The notes: generated by a model not told the origin, from the letters alone. Shown: positions 42,573 through 51,834, numbered from the stretch's first letter. The stretch is DNA of 64,000 nt from Kitasatospora azatica KCTC 9699 (GCF_000744785.1 NZ_JQMO01000003.1:5146001-5210000); one strand, 5' to 3'. A program made the numbers and translations.

Positions 42573-43789
42573 CGGGCGCCCAGCGGCGTACCTTCGACGA
42601 CCACGTCGGCCCGCACGGCTGCGAGCCTTGCCTGACAGTCCGGGCGGCTCTCCGCGGTGACGATCGCGATCGCGATGCGGGAGAGGAACCCCTCCGGCGG
42701 CAACTTGACCTCGGTGCCGGCCGGTACGAACGTGGTGAACTGTTCCAGGCCCGGGTGCTCGGCCTCGCCGCGCAGCGCCACGGACTCCAGCCGGATGTCC
42801 TGCTCGGGGTAGATCATGCCGATCGCCGCGTGCACCGAGCGGTCCGTCGACAGGTCCGGCTCCAGACCCACCGCCACACTGGCGGCGGCACCCGCCACAT
42901 CGACTCCGCTGGAGAGGTGACCGAGGTAGGGGATCAGGTCGCCGCCGAGCCGTACGTTGATCTCCACGATCCGCGGTCCGCGGCTGGTCAGCTTGAACTC
43001 GCTGTGGCTGACCAGGCGGTCCAGCCCGACCACCGCGTGTGCCTGGACCACCATGTCGATGGCGGCCGCCAGGTCCGGGTGCTCCGCCGCCGGGACGATG
43101 TGGCCGGTCTCCTCGAAGTACGGCGGGAAGCCGATCTCCTTCTCCGCGACGACCAGCGGCGTGGTGCGGCCCTCCCAGGTCACGCAGTCGACGCTGTACT
43201 CGGGGCCGTCGAGGTACTCCTCGATCAGGACACCGCTGTGGGCGGAGGCGGTGCCGTCGGGAGCCTGCGCGTCGGCTGCGACCGTGAAGGCGGTCAGCAG
43301 CTCCTTCTCGTCCTGGACCCGGACGACGCCGATGCTCCCGCCGAGGGCGCGCGGCTTGAGCACGACCGGATAGCCGATCTCATCGGCGGCGCGTATCGCC
43401 TCCTGCTCGGTCAGGGCCACCGCGAACCGGACCGGGCTCACGCCGGCCTCGGAGAGCAGGGCGCGCAGGGCGCTCTTGTCCTTGCAGTGGCGGACCGCCT
43501 CGGCGTCGGTGTACGGCAGTCCCACCGAGGCGGCCAGCCTGGCCACCGGCTCGACCAGCAGCTCGTCGTAGGTGAGCAGCCCGTCCGGCGCGACCTTGCG
43601 GACCAGGGCCTCCAGCACCTCCGGATCGTAGGAGCCGACCACATGAGACTCTGTCACATACGGCTGCTGCCACGATATTTCGGAATCACTGGCGAGGATG
43701 ATGTCGACCCGCCTGCTCATTGCCGCCAGAGCATATTCACGGAATGGCTTCCCGCCACTGCCGATAACAAGGAGGCGCCGGTTCGGCAT
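42569..43789 (-). CDS. ATP-grasp ligase (L-amino-acid ligase-like)
   Basis: 406 residues. The N-terminal Rossmann-like LLVIGSGGKPFREYAL is followed by the ATP-grasp core, with ATP-binding Lys in YPVVLKPRALGGSIGV (~150) and the canonical metal motif RIVEINVRLGGDLIPYL (~285). Of the four ATP-grasp proteins in the cluster only this one keeps the EINxR form, so it is the best candidate for a classical amino-acid ligase. ATG 43789 has GGAGAG about eight bases upstream. First gene of its operon. Confidence 0.92.
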   Translation of the reverse strand: MPNRRLLVIGSGGKPFREYALAAMSRRVDIILASDSEISWQQPYVTESHVVGSYDPEVLEALVRKVAPDGLLTYDELLVEPVARLAASVGLPYTDAEAVRHCKDKSALRALLSEAGVSPVRFAVALTEQEAIRAADEIGYPVVLKPRALGGSIGVVRVQDEKELLTAFTVAADAQAPDGTASAHSGVLIEEYLDGPEYSVDCVTWEGRTTPLVVAEKEIGFPPYFEETGHIVPAAEHPDLAAAIDMVVQAHAVVGLDRLVSHSEFKLTSRGPRIVEINVRLGGDLIPYLGHLSSGVDVAGAAASVAVGLEPDLSTDRSVHAAIGMIYPEQDIRLESVALRGEAEHPGLEQFTTFVPAGTEVKLPPEGFLSRIAIAIVTAESRPDCQARLAAVRADVVVEGTPLGAR

Positions 43790-44308
43790 GTGAGAGCTCT
43801 CCACTCGTGGATCGGTGGTTCTGTCGCGGTCATGCTAAAGGCTGTCACATCAGCCAGTCAACGATCCCAGCAAAATCTGACATGCTGTCATCTGGCTTGT
43901 CAGGGAAGGGCGCTGGATGTGAAATTCGGCACCCTGGGGCGGCCGCTTTCAGGCACGGCGGCACGACAAAGCAGCGCTCCTAGGACAGTGTCATCGGACC
44001 GGTCAAACCGCCAGTGGCGCAGGACCGCACGTCCTGTGAAGTTCCGGTCCGTAAGTCGCCGTCGACCCGGCGATTCCCCCAGTGCTGCGCGCCCTCCGAC
44101 GTGATGCCCGCTCAGGCGTCCGCCGGGGGTGCAAGTGCCCCTGCGAGGACTGTACCGTCGCAGGTGGACGGGCGCTACCGGTCCTGCGGATGTCGCCGGA
44201 GCCCTGTGCACACGAAAGGCGCCTGAACCGCCCGTTGCCCGGCATTCCGAGCCCGCGCGGCGGTCGGTGATTCTCTGGCCGCGCAACATGTCGCTAAGGT
44301 CCAGTTCC
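43790..44308. promoter_or_regulatory. Divergent regulatory region between ATP-grasp operon and MocR gene
   Basis: This 519-base region holds no convincing gene. On the minus strand TTGACT (complement of 43856-43861), 18 bases and TAGCAT (complement of 43832-43837) form a good promoter for the ATP-grasp operon. CTGTCA-N9-GTCA (43842-43860) and CTGTCA-N8-GTCA (43885-43902) are direct repeats; the first overlaps this promoter. TGACATGCTGTCA (43878-43890) is a perfect palindrome about a 3-base centre. On the plus strand TTGTCA (43897-43902), 17 bases and TGAAAT could serve the regulator gene. Confidence 0.5.
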
Positions 44309-45748
44309 ATGTCTACTGAATGGTCCACCGCGTCGCTCGATCTTCATCTGGAATTGGATCTGAGCCGACGCCACGGACGGGCGGACAGGTTGGTGGCGGC
44401 GATTCGCGAGGCGATTGATGCCGGCCGACTGCTGCCCGGCGGCAAGATGCCGTCCACTCGCAGCATGGCATTGCAACTCGAGGTCGCCCGCGGGACAGTG
44501 GCCAGCGCCTACGAGCAACTCGTGGTCGCCGGGTACCTGGAGGTCAGTCACGGCTCGGGTACCCGGGTGGCACCGCTGCGGAGCCGGAGCGAGGACGCCC
44601 GGACATCGAGTGGACCGGCGGCCGCAGGCTCACCCGCGCCGAGCTGGAACCTGCGCCCGGGGCTGCCGGACGTCACGCTCTTCCCACGGACGGCATGGGT
44701 GGCGGCCACCCAACGGGTGCTCCGCGAGGCCCCGGCGGAAGCCCTCGACTACGGAGACCCGCGCGGCCGACCCGAGTTGCGCCTCGCCCTGGCCAACTAC
44801 CTGGGGCGGGCCCGGGGTGTGGTCGCCCACCCGGACCGGATCGTGGTCTGCCACGGCTTCACCCAGGCGCTCGGCCTGCTGGCCAAGGTGATCGCCGACC
44901 GGAAGGCGCCGACCATGACCTTCGAGGATCCGTCGTACCCGCTGTTCCGGGAGATCGTCCGCACCGCCGGGCTGAGCACGCTGACCGCCGAGGTCGACGA
45001 CCAGGGGCTGCGTCCCGAGACCCTCGGCCCGTCGAGCGCGGTGCTGGTCACCCCGATCCACCAGTACCCGCTCGGCGCGGAGCTCTCCGCCCGCCGCCGC
45101 CAGGAGCTGATCGCCTGGGCGCGCGAGGCCGACGCGGTCATCATCGAGGACGACTACGACGGGGAGTTCCAGTTCCACCGCAAGCCGACCGGGGCGCTGC
45201 AGGCGCTGGACCCCGGTCGGGTCGTCTACGCCGGCACGACCAGCAAGACGCTGGCCCCCGGCCTTCGGCTCTCCTGGCTGGTGCTGCCGCCCGACTGGGT
45301 CGAGCCGGTGGCGGTGGCCAAGCGCAACGCCGATCAACACTCGGCCGCGCTGGGCCAGATGGTGCTGGCCCAACTGATCACCTCCGGTGCTTACGACCGG
45401 CACATCCGGCGCTGCCGGGCCCAGTACCGGGAGCGGCGCGCGCGGCTCGCCGAAGTGCTGGCCGACCACGTGCCCCAGGTCGAGCTCGTGGGCCCGAGCG
45501 CGGGTCTGCACGCCTTGGTCCGATGGGCCGAGGACGGGCCCAGCGAGCGCGACATGCTGCTCGCCGCGAAGCGGGAGTCGCTCGCCCTGAGCACGCTGGG
45601 GCCCTACTGGGCAACGCCCGGTCCGCACCAGCCGGGTCTGGTGCTCGGCTACGCCTCGCCGCCGCAGCACGGCTACGCGGGCGCCCTGGCCGCCCTGACC
45701 AGGGCCTTCGGCAGGGTCTTCGACCAAGGCACCCGGAACACGCCCTAG
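44309..45748 (+). CDS. MocR/GabR-type transcriptional regulator (GntR HTH plus aminotransferase-like domain)
   Basis: 479 residues. The N-terminal GntR-type winged helix (~20-90: GGKMPSTRSMALQLEVARGTV) is joined to a fold-type-I aminotransferase domain with the PLP Lys in TTSKTLAPGLRLSWL (~315) and the substrate region IIEDDYDGEF. MocR proteins sense amino acids or PLP adducts and regulate adjacent genes. It is the only regulator inside the cluster and sits between two operons, so it is the likely local switch. ATG 44309 has AAGG nine bases upstream; an ATG at 44288 is possible. Its end overlaps the convergent ATP-grasp gene by four bases. Confidence 0.92.
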   Translation: MSTEWSTASLDLHLELDLSRRHGRADRLVAAIREAIDAGRLLPGGKMPSTRSMALQLEVARGTVASAYEQLVVAGYLEVSHGSGTRVAPLRSRSEDARTSSGPAAAGSPAPSWNLRPGLPDVTLFPRTAWVAATQRVLREAPAEALDYGDPRGRPELRLALANYLGRARGVVAHPDRIVVCHGFTQALGLLAKVIADRKAPTMTFEDPSYPLFREIVRTAGLSTLTAEVDDQGLRPETLGPSSAVLVTPIHQYPLGAELSARRRQELIAWAREADAVIIEDDYDGEFQFHRKPTGALQALDPGRVVYAGTTSKTLAPGLRLSWLVLPPDWVEPVAVAKRNADQHSAALGQMVLAQLITSGAYDRHIRRCRAQYRERRARLAEVLADHVPQVELVGPSAGLHALVRWAEDGPSERDMLLAAKRESLALSTLGPYWATPGPHQPGLVLGYASPPQHGYAGALAALTRAFGRVFDQGTRNTP

Positions 45749-47022
45749 TCCACCCTGATGTCGAGCAACGCCTCCACCTCGGCCGCCAGCTGATGGATCC
45801 CGATCGGGTGCCCGGCCGGATCCGGAGTGGACCAGACCGACAGAAGGCCGCAGATGTCGAACCCCTCAGGGGCGTGCCCGATCCGGTCGCCGGGAGCGGC
45901 GAGCGCGTAGTACGCGCGAAAGCCCGGATGGCGCCAGGCCTCGCCGACCTGGTTGGCCGCGACCGTGCCGGACCGGTAGACGAATCGGATGCAGGTGGCC
46001 AGGCGGGCCGGAGTGCGGCGGGCGGCCGCGGCCCGGGCAGCGGCGGACCGACCTGCGGCGGCCAGCAGGAAGGCCTCGACCAGGTCGATGCGGTGAGCGT
46101 CCCGGATGTTGCGGTACACGTGACCGCCGCTGATCCGGGTGCTGAACTCGACCAGCCGGAAACGCCCTTCGGTGTCCTTGCGGAACTCGGCGTTCAGCAG
46201 GCAGGTCTCCAGATCCAGCGACCTGCTCAACCGGCGCATCACCGCGGTGAGTTCCTCCTCGGTGGCCTGGTCGACCCCGGGCAGGGTGTACAGGTCCTCC
46301 TCGAAGAACGGCGGCGGACTGAGGACCTTCGAGTGGATCCCGCCCAGCTGGAACTCGCCGTCGACGACCACCCCGTCGCAGGTGACCTCCTCCCCGGGAA
46401 GGAACTCCTCCAGGAGCGCCCAGCTGTCGTCGAGCTGGTCGTAGAAGTGGTTCTGACCGGAGGCGGCCAGCGTCCGGATCTCCGCCAGGACCCGTAGCGC
46501 GCCCGCTGCGTCCGCCACCAGCTCCACGTGCGAACTGCTCGCGCCCCGGGTGGGCTTGACGACACAGGGGTAGCCGACCTCGGGCAGGCCCGCGGTCAGC
46601 TGCCGGTCGCCGATCGCCCAGTGGCCCGGCGTCGGCAGCCCGGCTGCCGCGAAGTGCGCCCGCTGCCGCGCCTTGTCACGCGCGGTCGCGTCCGCCACGG
46701 GTCGGGACCAGCTCACCCCACGGGCGGCGTTGGCCTCGCCGACGGCCTCGATGTCGGTCTCCTGGAAGGTGACCGCGAAGGCCGCGTCCCGCTGGTGCAG
46801 CACGTCCTTGACCGCATCGAGCAGCGCGCCGGTGGCGCTGCCCGACGGCAGCAGCCGCACCGAGGCGTAGCGGGGGTCCTGCTGGGCGCCGGCGTCCTCG
46901 GTGACCAGGTGAACGGCCAGGCCGAGCCGGAACATCGTCTCGACATGGTCGTGGCGGGTCAGCAGGCCCTGGCGCATCGCCAACACGACGTCCAGTCCGT
47001 CCAGCGGGGGCAGCTCACTCAT
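45745..47022 (-). CDS. ATP-grasp ligase
   Basis: 425 residues. ATP-grasp core with the ATP Lys in YPCVVKPTRGASSSHV (~150), the second loop EEFLPGEEVTCDG, and the metal motif FRLVEFSTRISGGHVY (~285), where the usual EINxR reads EFSTR. It forms an amide or peptide bond with ATP; the substrates are unknown. ATG 47022 overlaps the stop of the MFS gene by eight bases, with GAGG upstream. Last gene of the operon NOS, MFS, ATP-grasp, which ties a ligase directly to the nitric oxide synthase. Confidence 0.92.
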   Translation of the reverse strand: MSELPPLDGLDVVLAMRQGLLTRHDHVETMFRLGLAVHLVTEDAGAQQDPRYASVRLLPSGSATGALLDAVKDVLHQRDAAFAVTFQETDIEAVGEANAARGVSWSRPVADATARDKARQRAHFAAAGLPTPGHWAIGDRQLTAGLPEVGYPCVVKPTRGASSSHVELVADAAGALRVLAEIRTLAASGQNHFYDQLDDSWALLEEFLPGEEVTCDGVVVDGEFQLGGIHSKVLSPPPFFEEDLYTLPGVDQATEEELTAVMRRLSRSLDLETCLLNAEFRKDTEGRFRLVEFSTRISGGHVYRNIRDAHRIDLVEAFLLAAAGRSAAARAAAARRTPARLATCIRFVYRSGTVAANQVGEAWRHPGFRAYYALAAPGDRIGHAPEGFDICGLLSVWSTPDPAGHPIGIHQLAAEVEALLDIRVD

Positions 47023-48250
47023 TCGTCTCACCTCGGGTGGTTCCGATCAACAGGATGGCCAGCGCCAGGACCGCGGCGAGGGCGAGCACCCCGATCCAGA
47101 AGCCGTGGCGAGCCTCGTTCCAGAGCGCGACCCCGACCGCCGGGCCGATCGTGAAGCCGGCGGTCTGGGCAACGGCCAGCAAGCCTTGGTAGCGGGCGAG
47201 TTGGCTCTGCGGGGCGAGCGCCGCGACGGCGGCGTTCGCGACCGGCGCGAAGATCATCTCGCCGACGGTGAACAGCACGATCCCGCCGATGATGGCCCAG
47301 CTCTGGCGCAGCAGGCCGGCCAGCACCAGCCCCGTCGCCATCACCAGGACCCCTCCGGCCAGCGGGACGCGCCATGGAGCCCGTCGGGTGACGGAGCTGA
47401 TCGGCAGTTCCCCGCCGAGCACGACGAAGCCGTTGACGGAGAGCAGCATCGCGTAGAAGGCCGCTGACTGCCCGTCGGCGGTGAGCTGCAGCGGCAGGGC
47501 GGAGAGGTGCAGGGCGTACACCGCGGCGACCACGAAGAGCAGGCCGCACAGGATGCGCACCTGGCCCGTCCGAGCCCGCTCGGCCGCGCCGGCGCGATCG
47601 TCTGGCGCGGGTTCGTCCTGCTGCTGCGGGCCGTCCGAGCCGGACCGGCTGCGGGCTCCCCACTGCAACACCGCCGCGCAGAGCGCACAGGTCGCGGCAT
47701 TGACCGCGAACAGCGTGGTGAAGGAGTGCAGGGCGAGCAGGCCGGCCAGCAGCGGGCCCACGGCACTGCCCAGGTTCAGCGCCAGCCGGAACAGCGCGAA
47801 GATCGGCACCCGGTCCTCGGGACTGCTGTGCGCCGCGAGCAGAGTGCTCGCGGCCGGCACGTAGGCCTGGGAGGTGGTCGAGACCAGGCAGACCGCCAGG
47901 CCGACGGTGAGGTGCTGGTGAGCCTGCGAGAGCAGCACGAGCGAGGCCGAGGAGGCCGCCATCGAGAGCACGATCACCCGATGGTTCCCGTACCGCCCCG
48001 CGAGCACCCCGCCGGCCCAGGAACCGATCATGCTCGCCGCCGCGATCGCCGTCAGCGCGTAGGTGAGCAGTGCGCCGGAGAAGCCACGGCTCTGCAGGAA
48101 GAGCGTCGCGAAGGTGGCGAAGAACGATCCGAGGCGGTTCACGAAGACGCCCGTGACCAGGAGCTTGACGGGCCGTGGGGCATGCCGGACCACCGTGGCC
48201 ACGGACCTGCGCGGCGAGGTGCCGGGTGCCGCGTCGGTGAGAGCCGTCAC
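47015..48250 (-). CDS. MFS transporter
   Basis: 411 residues, 12 predicted helices. The N-terminus APRPVKLLVTGVFVNRLGSF and motif A-like GGVLAGRYGNHRVIVLS parallel the exporter at 41331. GTG 48250 overlaps the nitric oxide synthase stop by four bases (GTGA). Translational coupling to the synthase and the ATP-grasp gene suggests export of, or resistance to, a product made by that unit. Confidence 0.92.
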   Translation of the reverse strand: MTALTDAAPGTSPRRSVATVVRHAPRPVKLLVTGVFVNRLGSFFATFATLFLQSRGFSGALLTYALTAIAAASMIGSWAGGVLAGRYGNHRVIVLSMAASSASLVLLSQAHQHLTVGLAVCLVSTTSQAYVPAASTLLAAHSSPEDRVPIFALFRLALNLGSAVGPLLAGLLALHSFTTLFAVNAATCALCAAVLQWGARSRSGSDGPQQQDEPAPDDRAGAAERARTGQVRILCGLLFVVAAVYALHLSALPLQLTADGQSAAFYAMLLSVNGFVVLGGELPISSVTRRAPWRVPLAGGVLVMATGLVLAGLLRQSWAIIGGIVLFTVGEMIFAPVANAAVAALAPQSQLARYQGLLAVAQTAGFTIGPAVGVALWNEARHGFWIGVLALAAVLALAILLIGTTRGETNE

Positions 48251-49419
48251 TGCTCGACCGCCCGGACGGCGCCGGTCACCGGGCAGCTCAGCACGGTGTC
48301 CTGGCTGACGAAGTTCGGACGGAGACCGAAGTCGGGGGCGTCGTACGTTCGGTGGTACGTGGGCGTGGCGCTGGCGGAGAGCGGGGGATTGACCCAGGAC
48401 CACTGGGTCGGCACCGGCCGCCCGGCCTGGCCCTCGGCGTCCACGTGGTTGAGGAACTGGCGGGCCGCGCTGTGGTGGTCGACGATCAGCACGCCGGCCT
48501 GGCGGTAGCTGTGCAGGACAGCATAGGTGAGCTCGACCAGGGCGCGGTCCTTCCACAGGGTGCGGTCGTGGCGGGTGTCGAGTCCCATGCACGCGGCGAC
48601 GTCCGGCAGGACGTCGTAGCGGTAGGTGTCACTGAGATTGCGGGCGCCTATCTCGGAGCCGACGTACCAACCACTGAACGGCGCCGCGGTGTAGCTGATT
48701 CCGCCGATCTCCAGGCCCATGTTGGAGACCGCCGGATTCGCGTGCCATTTCAGCCCGAGTTCGGCGATCCCCGGCAGCTCCGGATGACTGATCGGCACCT
48801 CGAGCAGCGCGTCCGCCGGGACGTCGAAGGCCCGTGGGTGATCGCCGGGCATCTGGATGATGACAGGCAGGACATCAAATGCCCCACCAGTCCCGTTCCA
48901 TCCCAATGCTTGGGCCAGCTCGGTGATTTCCACATGCAGCGGATCGCCGATCACCGTGCCGTCGGCCTGCCGGTACCCGGCGTAACGGATCAGCTGGGGG
49001 TTGAGAATGCGGATCTCGCCCTGTGCGGTGCGCGGAGCGAAAATCGTTATCACCGAGCGTAGCTGGCCCTTGTTGGTGGACTGCCGCAGATGCTCCCAAC
49101 AGGCCTGCGCGACCTCCTCGGCGGTTCGGCAGTGCCGGAAGTCGAGCAGTCGCAGTGAGCGCCAATGCATCCGACCGATGCACCGTGCGTGGTTGCGCCA
49201 GGCGACCTTGGCCCCGATCAGCAGCTCGTCAGGGGTGTGCTGGTAGCTGCCGTCCGTCTCGATGGCCCGTCTGACCTCGGCCAGCCGGGCCTTCGGCAGG
49301 TGGCTGAGCTCTGGCAGTCGGTAGAACGCCTCCGCCTCGCGCCACAACACCTCCCTGGCGTCGGGGCCTTCGGTCGACTGGACTGCGGGCGGCGCTAGGG
49401 GATTTGGGGTCATCATCAT
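48247..49419 (-). CDS. nos: Bacterial nitric oxide synthase, oxygenase domain
   Basis: 390 residues, the length of bacterial NOS proteins, with no reductase domain. The heme-thiolate Cys is in WRNHARCIGRMHW (~80). The substrate-binding region KWHANPAVSNMGLEIGG carries the Glu that holds the arginine guanidinium, and GWYVGSEIGARNLSD follows. It oxidises L-arginine via N-hydroxyarginine to nitric oxide and citrulline using host reductases. In actinomycetes NOS can feed nitration, as in thaxtomin. Three ATG codons in a row (49413-49421 region) make the exact start uncertain and no strong ribosome binding site is seen. First gene of the minus-strand operon, divergent to the CreE-like gene. Confidence 0.93.
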   Translation of the reverse strand: MMMTPNPLAPPAVQSTEGPDAREVLWREAEAFYRLPELSHLPKARLAEVRRAIETDGSYQHTPDELLIGAKVAWRNHARCIGRMHWRSLRLLDFRHCRTAEEVAQACWEHLRQSTNKGQLRSVITIFAPRTAQGEIRILNPQLIRYAGYRQADGTVIGDPLHVEITELAQALGWNGTGGAFDVLPVIIQMPGDHPRAFDVPADALLEVPISHPELPGIAELGLKWHANPAVSNMGLEIGGISYTAAPFSGWYVGSEIGARNLSDTYRYDVLPDVAACMGLDTRHDRTLWKDRALVELTYAVLHSYRQAGVLIVDHHSAARQFLNHVDAEGQAGRPVPTQWSWVNPPLSASATPTYHRTYDAPDFGLRPNFVSQDTVLSCPVTGAVRAVEQ

Positions 49420-49797
49420 CGTTCTGTGCGAGCGGATCCAGGCGGCTGCACCCCCCGGGCCTTCCGAACGAATCGGTCGATCAAGGCGACGGGAGGAAAT
49501 CTGGACGAAAAAGGGGTGATTTGGGCCGGATGGGCACTCGCGCGCCGGCATTCGCCACAAGTCGGGTGGAGCGGAAGGGATTTCACCATGTCTATGACGG
49601 TAAGTCAATGATCTTCCCCCGACTACGAGATGACCGTAAGGAATCTTCGATACCCACGATGATCCCGAGTTCGCGGGCGGGCGGCCGGGCGGACGATCCG
49701 AAAGTGGTCCAGTGGACCGGTGGGTGAGTGGCCCATTGGCGGACAGAAGACTGGCTTACGGTCAAGCTGTTAAGTCGTCAAATACGGGAGTAGTCGC
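49420..49797. promoter_or_regulatory. Divergent region between NOS operon and nitrosuccinate genes
   Basis: This 378-base region has no convincing gene. It contains three copies of a 10-base motif: TGACGGTAAG (49595-49604), TGACCGTAAG (49631-49640) and the inverse CTTACGGTCA (49755-49764), the last about 35 bases before the CreE-like start. They may be operator sites shared by the two divergent operons. The CreE-like ATG has GGGAG eight bases upstream. Confidence 0.45.
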
Positions 49798-51834
49798 ATG
49801 ACCGGCAGCAGGACCAACGTCTGCATCATCGGTGCTGGCCCGCGCGGGCTCTCCGTCCTGGAGCGCCTGTGTGCCAACGAGCGTGCGCAGCCCTTGTGTT
49901 CGGCCCTGGTGGTGCATGTCGTGGACCCGTTCCAGCCGGGCGCCGGCGCGGTCTGGCGCACCGACCAGTCCCGACACCTGCTGATGAACACCGTGGCCTC
50001 GCAGATCAGCGTCTACACCGACGACAGCTCGCAGATCGACGGCCCGATCGAACCGGGCCCCACCCTCTACGAGTGGGCCCGACAGCTGGCCGGATCCGAC
50101 GGTGCGCAGGGGTTCGACGGTGCGCAGGGGTTCGACGGTGCGCATGGCTTCGATGGTGCGCAGGAGCTCGACGGTGCGCAGGGCTTCGACGACCAGACGC
50201 TGGCGGAGGCCCGCGACCTGCAGCCGAACACGTACCCCACCCGTGCGTTCTACGGCAGTTACCTGCACGACAGCTTCCGCCGGGTGGTGGATCGGGCTCC
50301 GGAGCACGTCACCATCCAGGTGCACCGCTCGCGCGCGGTCGCCGTGGCCGACTCCCGGGGCAGCGGGGAGACCCAGGCCGTCTGCCTGGAGAACGGCCTC
50401 TGGCTGGACGACCTGAACGCCGTCGTCCTGGCTCAGGGCCATGTGCCGACGCAGCTGTCCTCCCGTGAGGAGCGCACCGCGGAGTTGGCGCGGGCGCACC
50501 GCCTGACGTACATCCGTCCCGGCAACCCGGCGGACCAGGACCTCAGCGGCGTCCTGCCCGGCCAGAACGTGCTGCTGCGCGGACTCGGCCTCAACTTCTT
50601 CGACCACATGGCACTGTTCACCATGGGCCGCGGGGGCGTCTTCGTCCGGGCCGCCGACGGGCGCCTGGCCTACCAGCCCTCGGGCCTGGAACCGCGACTG
50701 TACGCGAGCTCCCGGCGCGGCGTGCCGTACCACGCCCGCGGTGAGAACGAGAAGGGCGCCTTCGGTCGCTACTTCCCGAAGCTGCTCACGGCCCAGTACG
50801 TCGCGGCCCTTCGCGAGCGCGCCGGCAAGGGCGACGAGGTGCGCTTCGGCACCGACTTGTGGCCGCTGATCGCCCGCGAGGTGGAGAGCGTCTACTACGG
50901 GGCGCTGCTCGACTCCCGCGGCCGTGGCGAGGAGCGGGACGCTTTCGTCGAGGCGTACCTGGCCGCGGCGGACAGCGCCGAGGTGGTGCACGCCTTCGGT
51001 ATCGCGGCGGACGACCGCTGGAGTTGGGAACTGCTCTCCCAGCCGTACCGCGACCGGGAGTTCGACAGCCGGGAGGACTTCCAGGAGTGGCTGCTGGGGT
51101 ACCTGGCGCAGGATGTCGCGGCCGCGATGCAAGGGAACCTGACCGGTCCTCTGAAGGCAGCCCTGGACGTGCTGCGAGACCTGCGCAACGAGATCCGCCT
51201 GGCGGTGGACCACGGTGGGCTGTACGGCGACTCGCACCGCGACGAGCTGGAGGGCTGGTACACCCCGCTCAACGCCTTCCTCTCGATCGGCCCGCCGGCC
51301 TCGCGGATCGAGCAGATGATCGCGCTGATCGAGGCCGGGGTGCTGGAGCTGACCGGCCCGCAGACGGAGATCCGGATCGACACCGAGTCCGGGGCGTTCG
51401 TCGCGCACAGCTCCGTGGTTCCCGGGCCCGTGGTCCGGTCCACGGTGCTGATCGAGGCCAGGCTGCAGGAACCCGACCTGCGGCGCACCGCCGACCCGCT
51501 GCTGCGCGCACTGCTGGAGTCCGCGCAGGCGGCCACCTTCCGCATCGCCACGTCCGAGGGCAGCTACGAGACCGGCGGCCTCGCCGTGACCGAGCGTCCG
51601 TACCGGATCCTCGACGCGCAGGGCGCGCCGCACCCGCGCCGCTTCGCCTACGGGGTGCCCACCGAGTCCGTGCACTGGGTCACGGCCGCGGGCATCCGGC
51701 CCGGGGTGGACTCGGTGACCCTGGGTGACTCCGACTCGATCGCCCGAGCGGTGCTCGCCCTGCCGGTGGTGGACCGGGGCGAGGCAGCCGAGAGCGCGGC
51801 GACTGCGGCCGAGGGCGCCGGGGTGATCGTATGA
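49798..51834 (+). CDS. creE: FAD/NAD(P)-binding monooxygenase, CreE-like (nitrosuccinate synthase)
   Basis: 678 residues. The N-terminal Rossmann motif NVCIIGAGPRGLSVLERL and the following VVHVVDPFQPGAGAVWRT, HLLMNTVASQ and YPTRAFYGSYL segments are characteristic of the large FAD/NAD(P)-binding family that includes CreE and FzmM. These oxidise the amine of L-aspartate to nitrosuccinate. The assignment rests on family resemblance plus the coupled CreD-like lyase gene, since the ATG of that gene overlaps this stop (ATGA). Residues ~101-130 are five tandem 6-residue repeats (DGAQGF type) encoded by 18-base units, an insertion not expected in the family. The pair should deliver nitrite from aspartate. 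Confidence 0.78.
   Translation: MTGSRTNVCIIGAGPRGLSVLERLCANERAQPLCSALVVHVVDPFQPGAGAVWRTDQSRHLLMNTVASQISVYTDDSSQIDGPIEPGPTLYEWARQLAGSDGAQGFDGAQGFDGAHGFDGAQELDGAQGFDDQTLAEARDLQPNTYPTRAFYGSYLHDSFRRVVDRAPEHVTIQVHRSRAVAVADSRGSGETQAVCLENGLWLDDLNAVVLAQGHVPTQLSSREERTAELARAHRLTYIRPGNPADQDLSGVLPGQNVLLRGLGLNFFDHMALFTMGRGGVFVRAADGRLAYQPSGLEPRLYASSRRGVPYHARGENEKGAFGRYFPKLLTAQYVAALRERAGKGDEVRFGTDLWPLIAREVESVYYGALLDSRGRGEERDAFVEAYLAAADSAEVVHAFGIAADDRWSWELLSQPYRDREFDSREDFQEWLLGYLAQDVAAAMQGNLTGPLKAALDVLRDLRNEIRLAVDHGGLYGDSHRDELEGWYTPLNAFLSIGPPASRIEQMIALIEAGVLELTGPQTEIRIDTESGAFVAHSSVVPGPVVRSTVLIEARLQEPDLRRTADPLLRALLESAQAATFRIATSEGSYETGGLAVTERPYRILDAQGAPHPRRFAYGVPTESVHWVTAAGIRPGVDSVTLGDSDSIARAVLALPVVDRGEAAESAATAAEGAGVIV
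50098..50187 (+). repeat. Coding tandem repeat, five 18-base units
   Basis: Five consecutive 18-base units starting at 50098, 50116, 50134, 50152 and 50170. Units 1 and 2 are identical and the others differ by a few bases. They encode DGAQGF, DGAQGF, DGAHGF, DGAQEL, DGAQGF inside the CreE-like protein and keep the frame. Confidence 0.9.
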
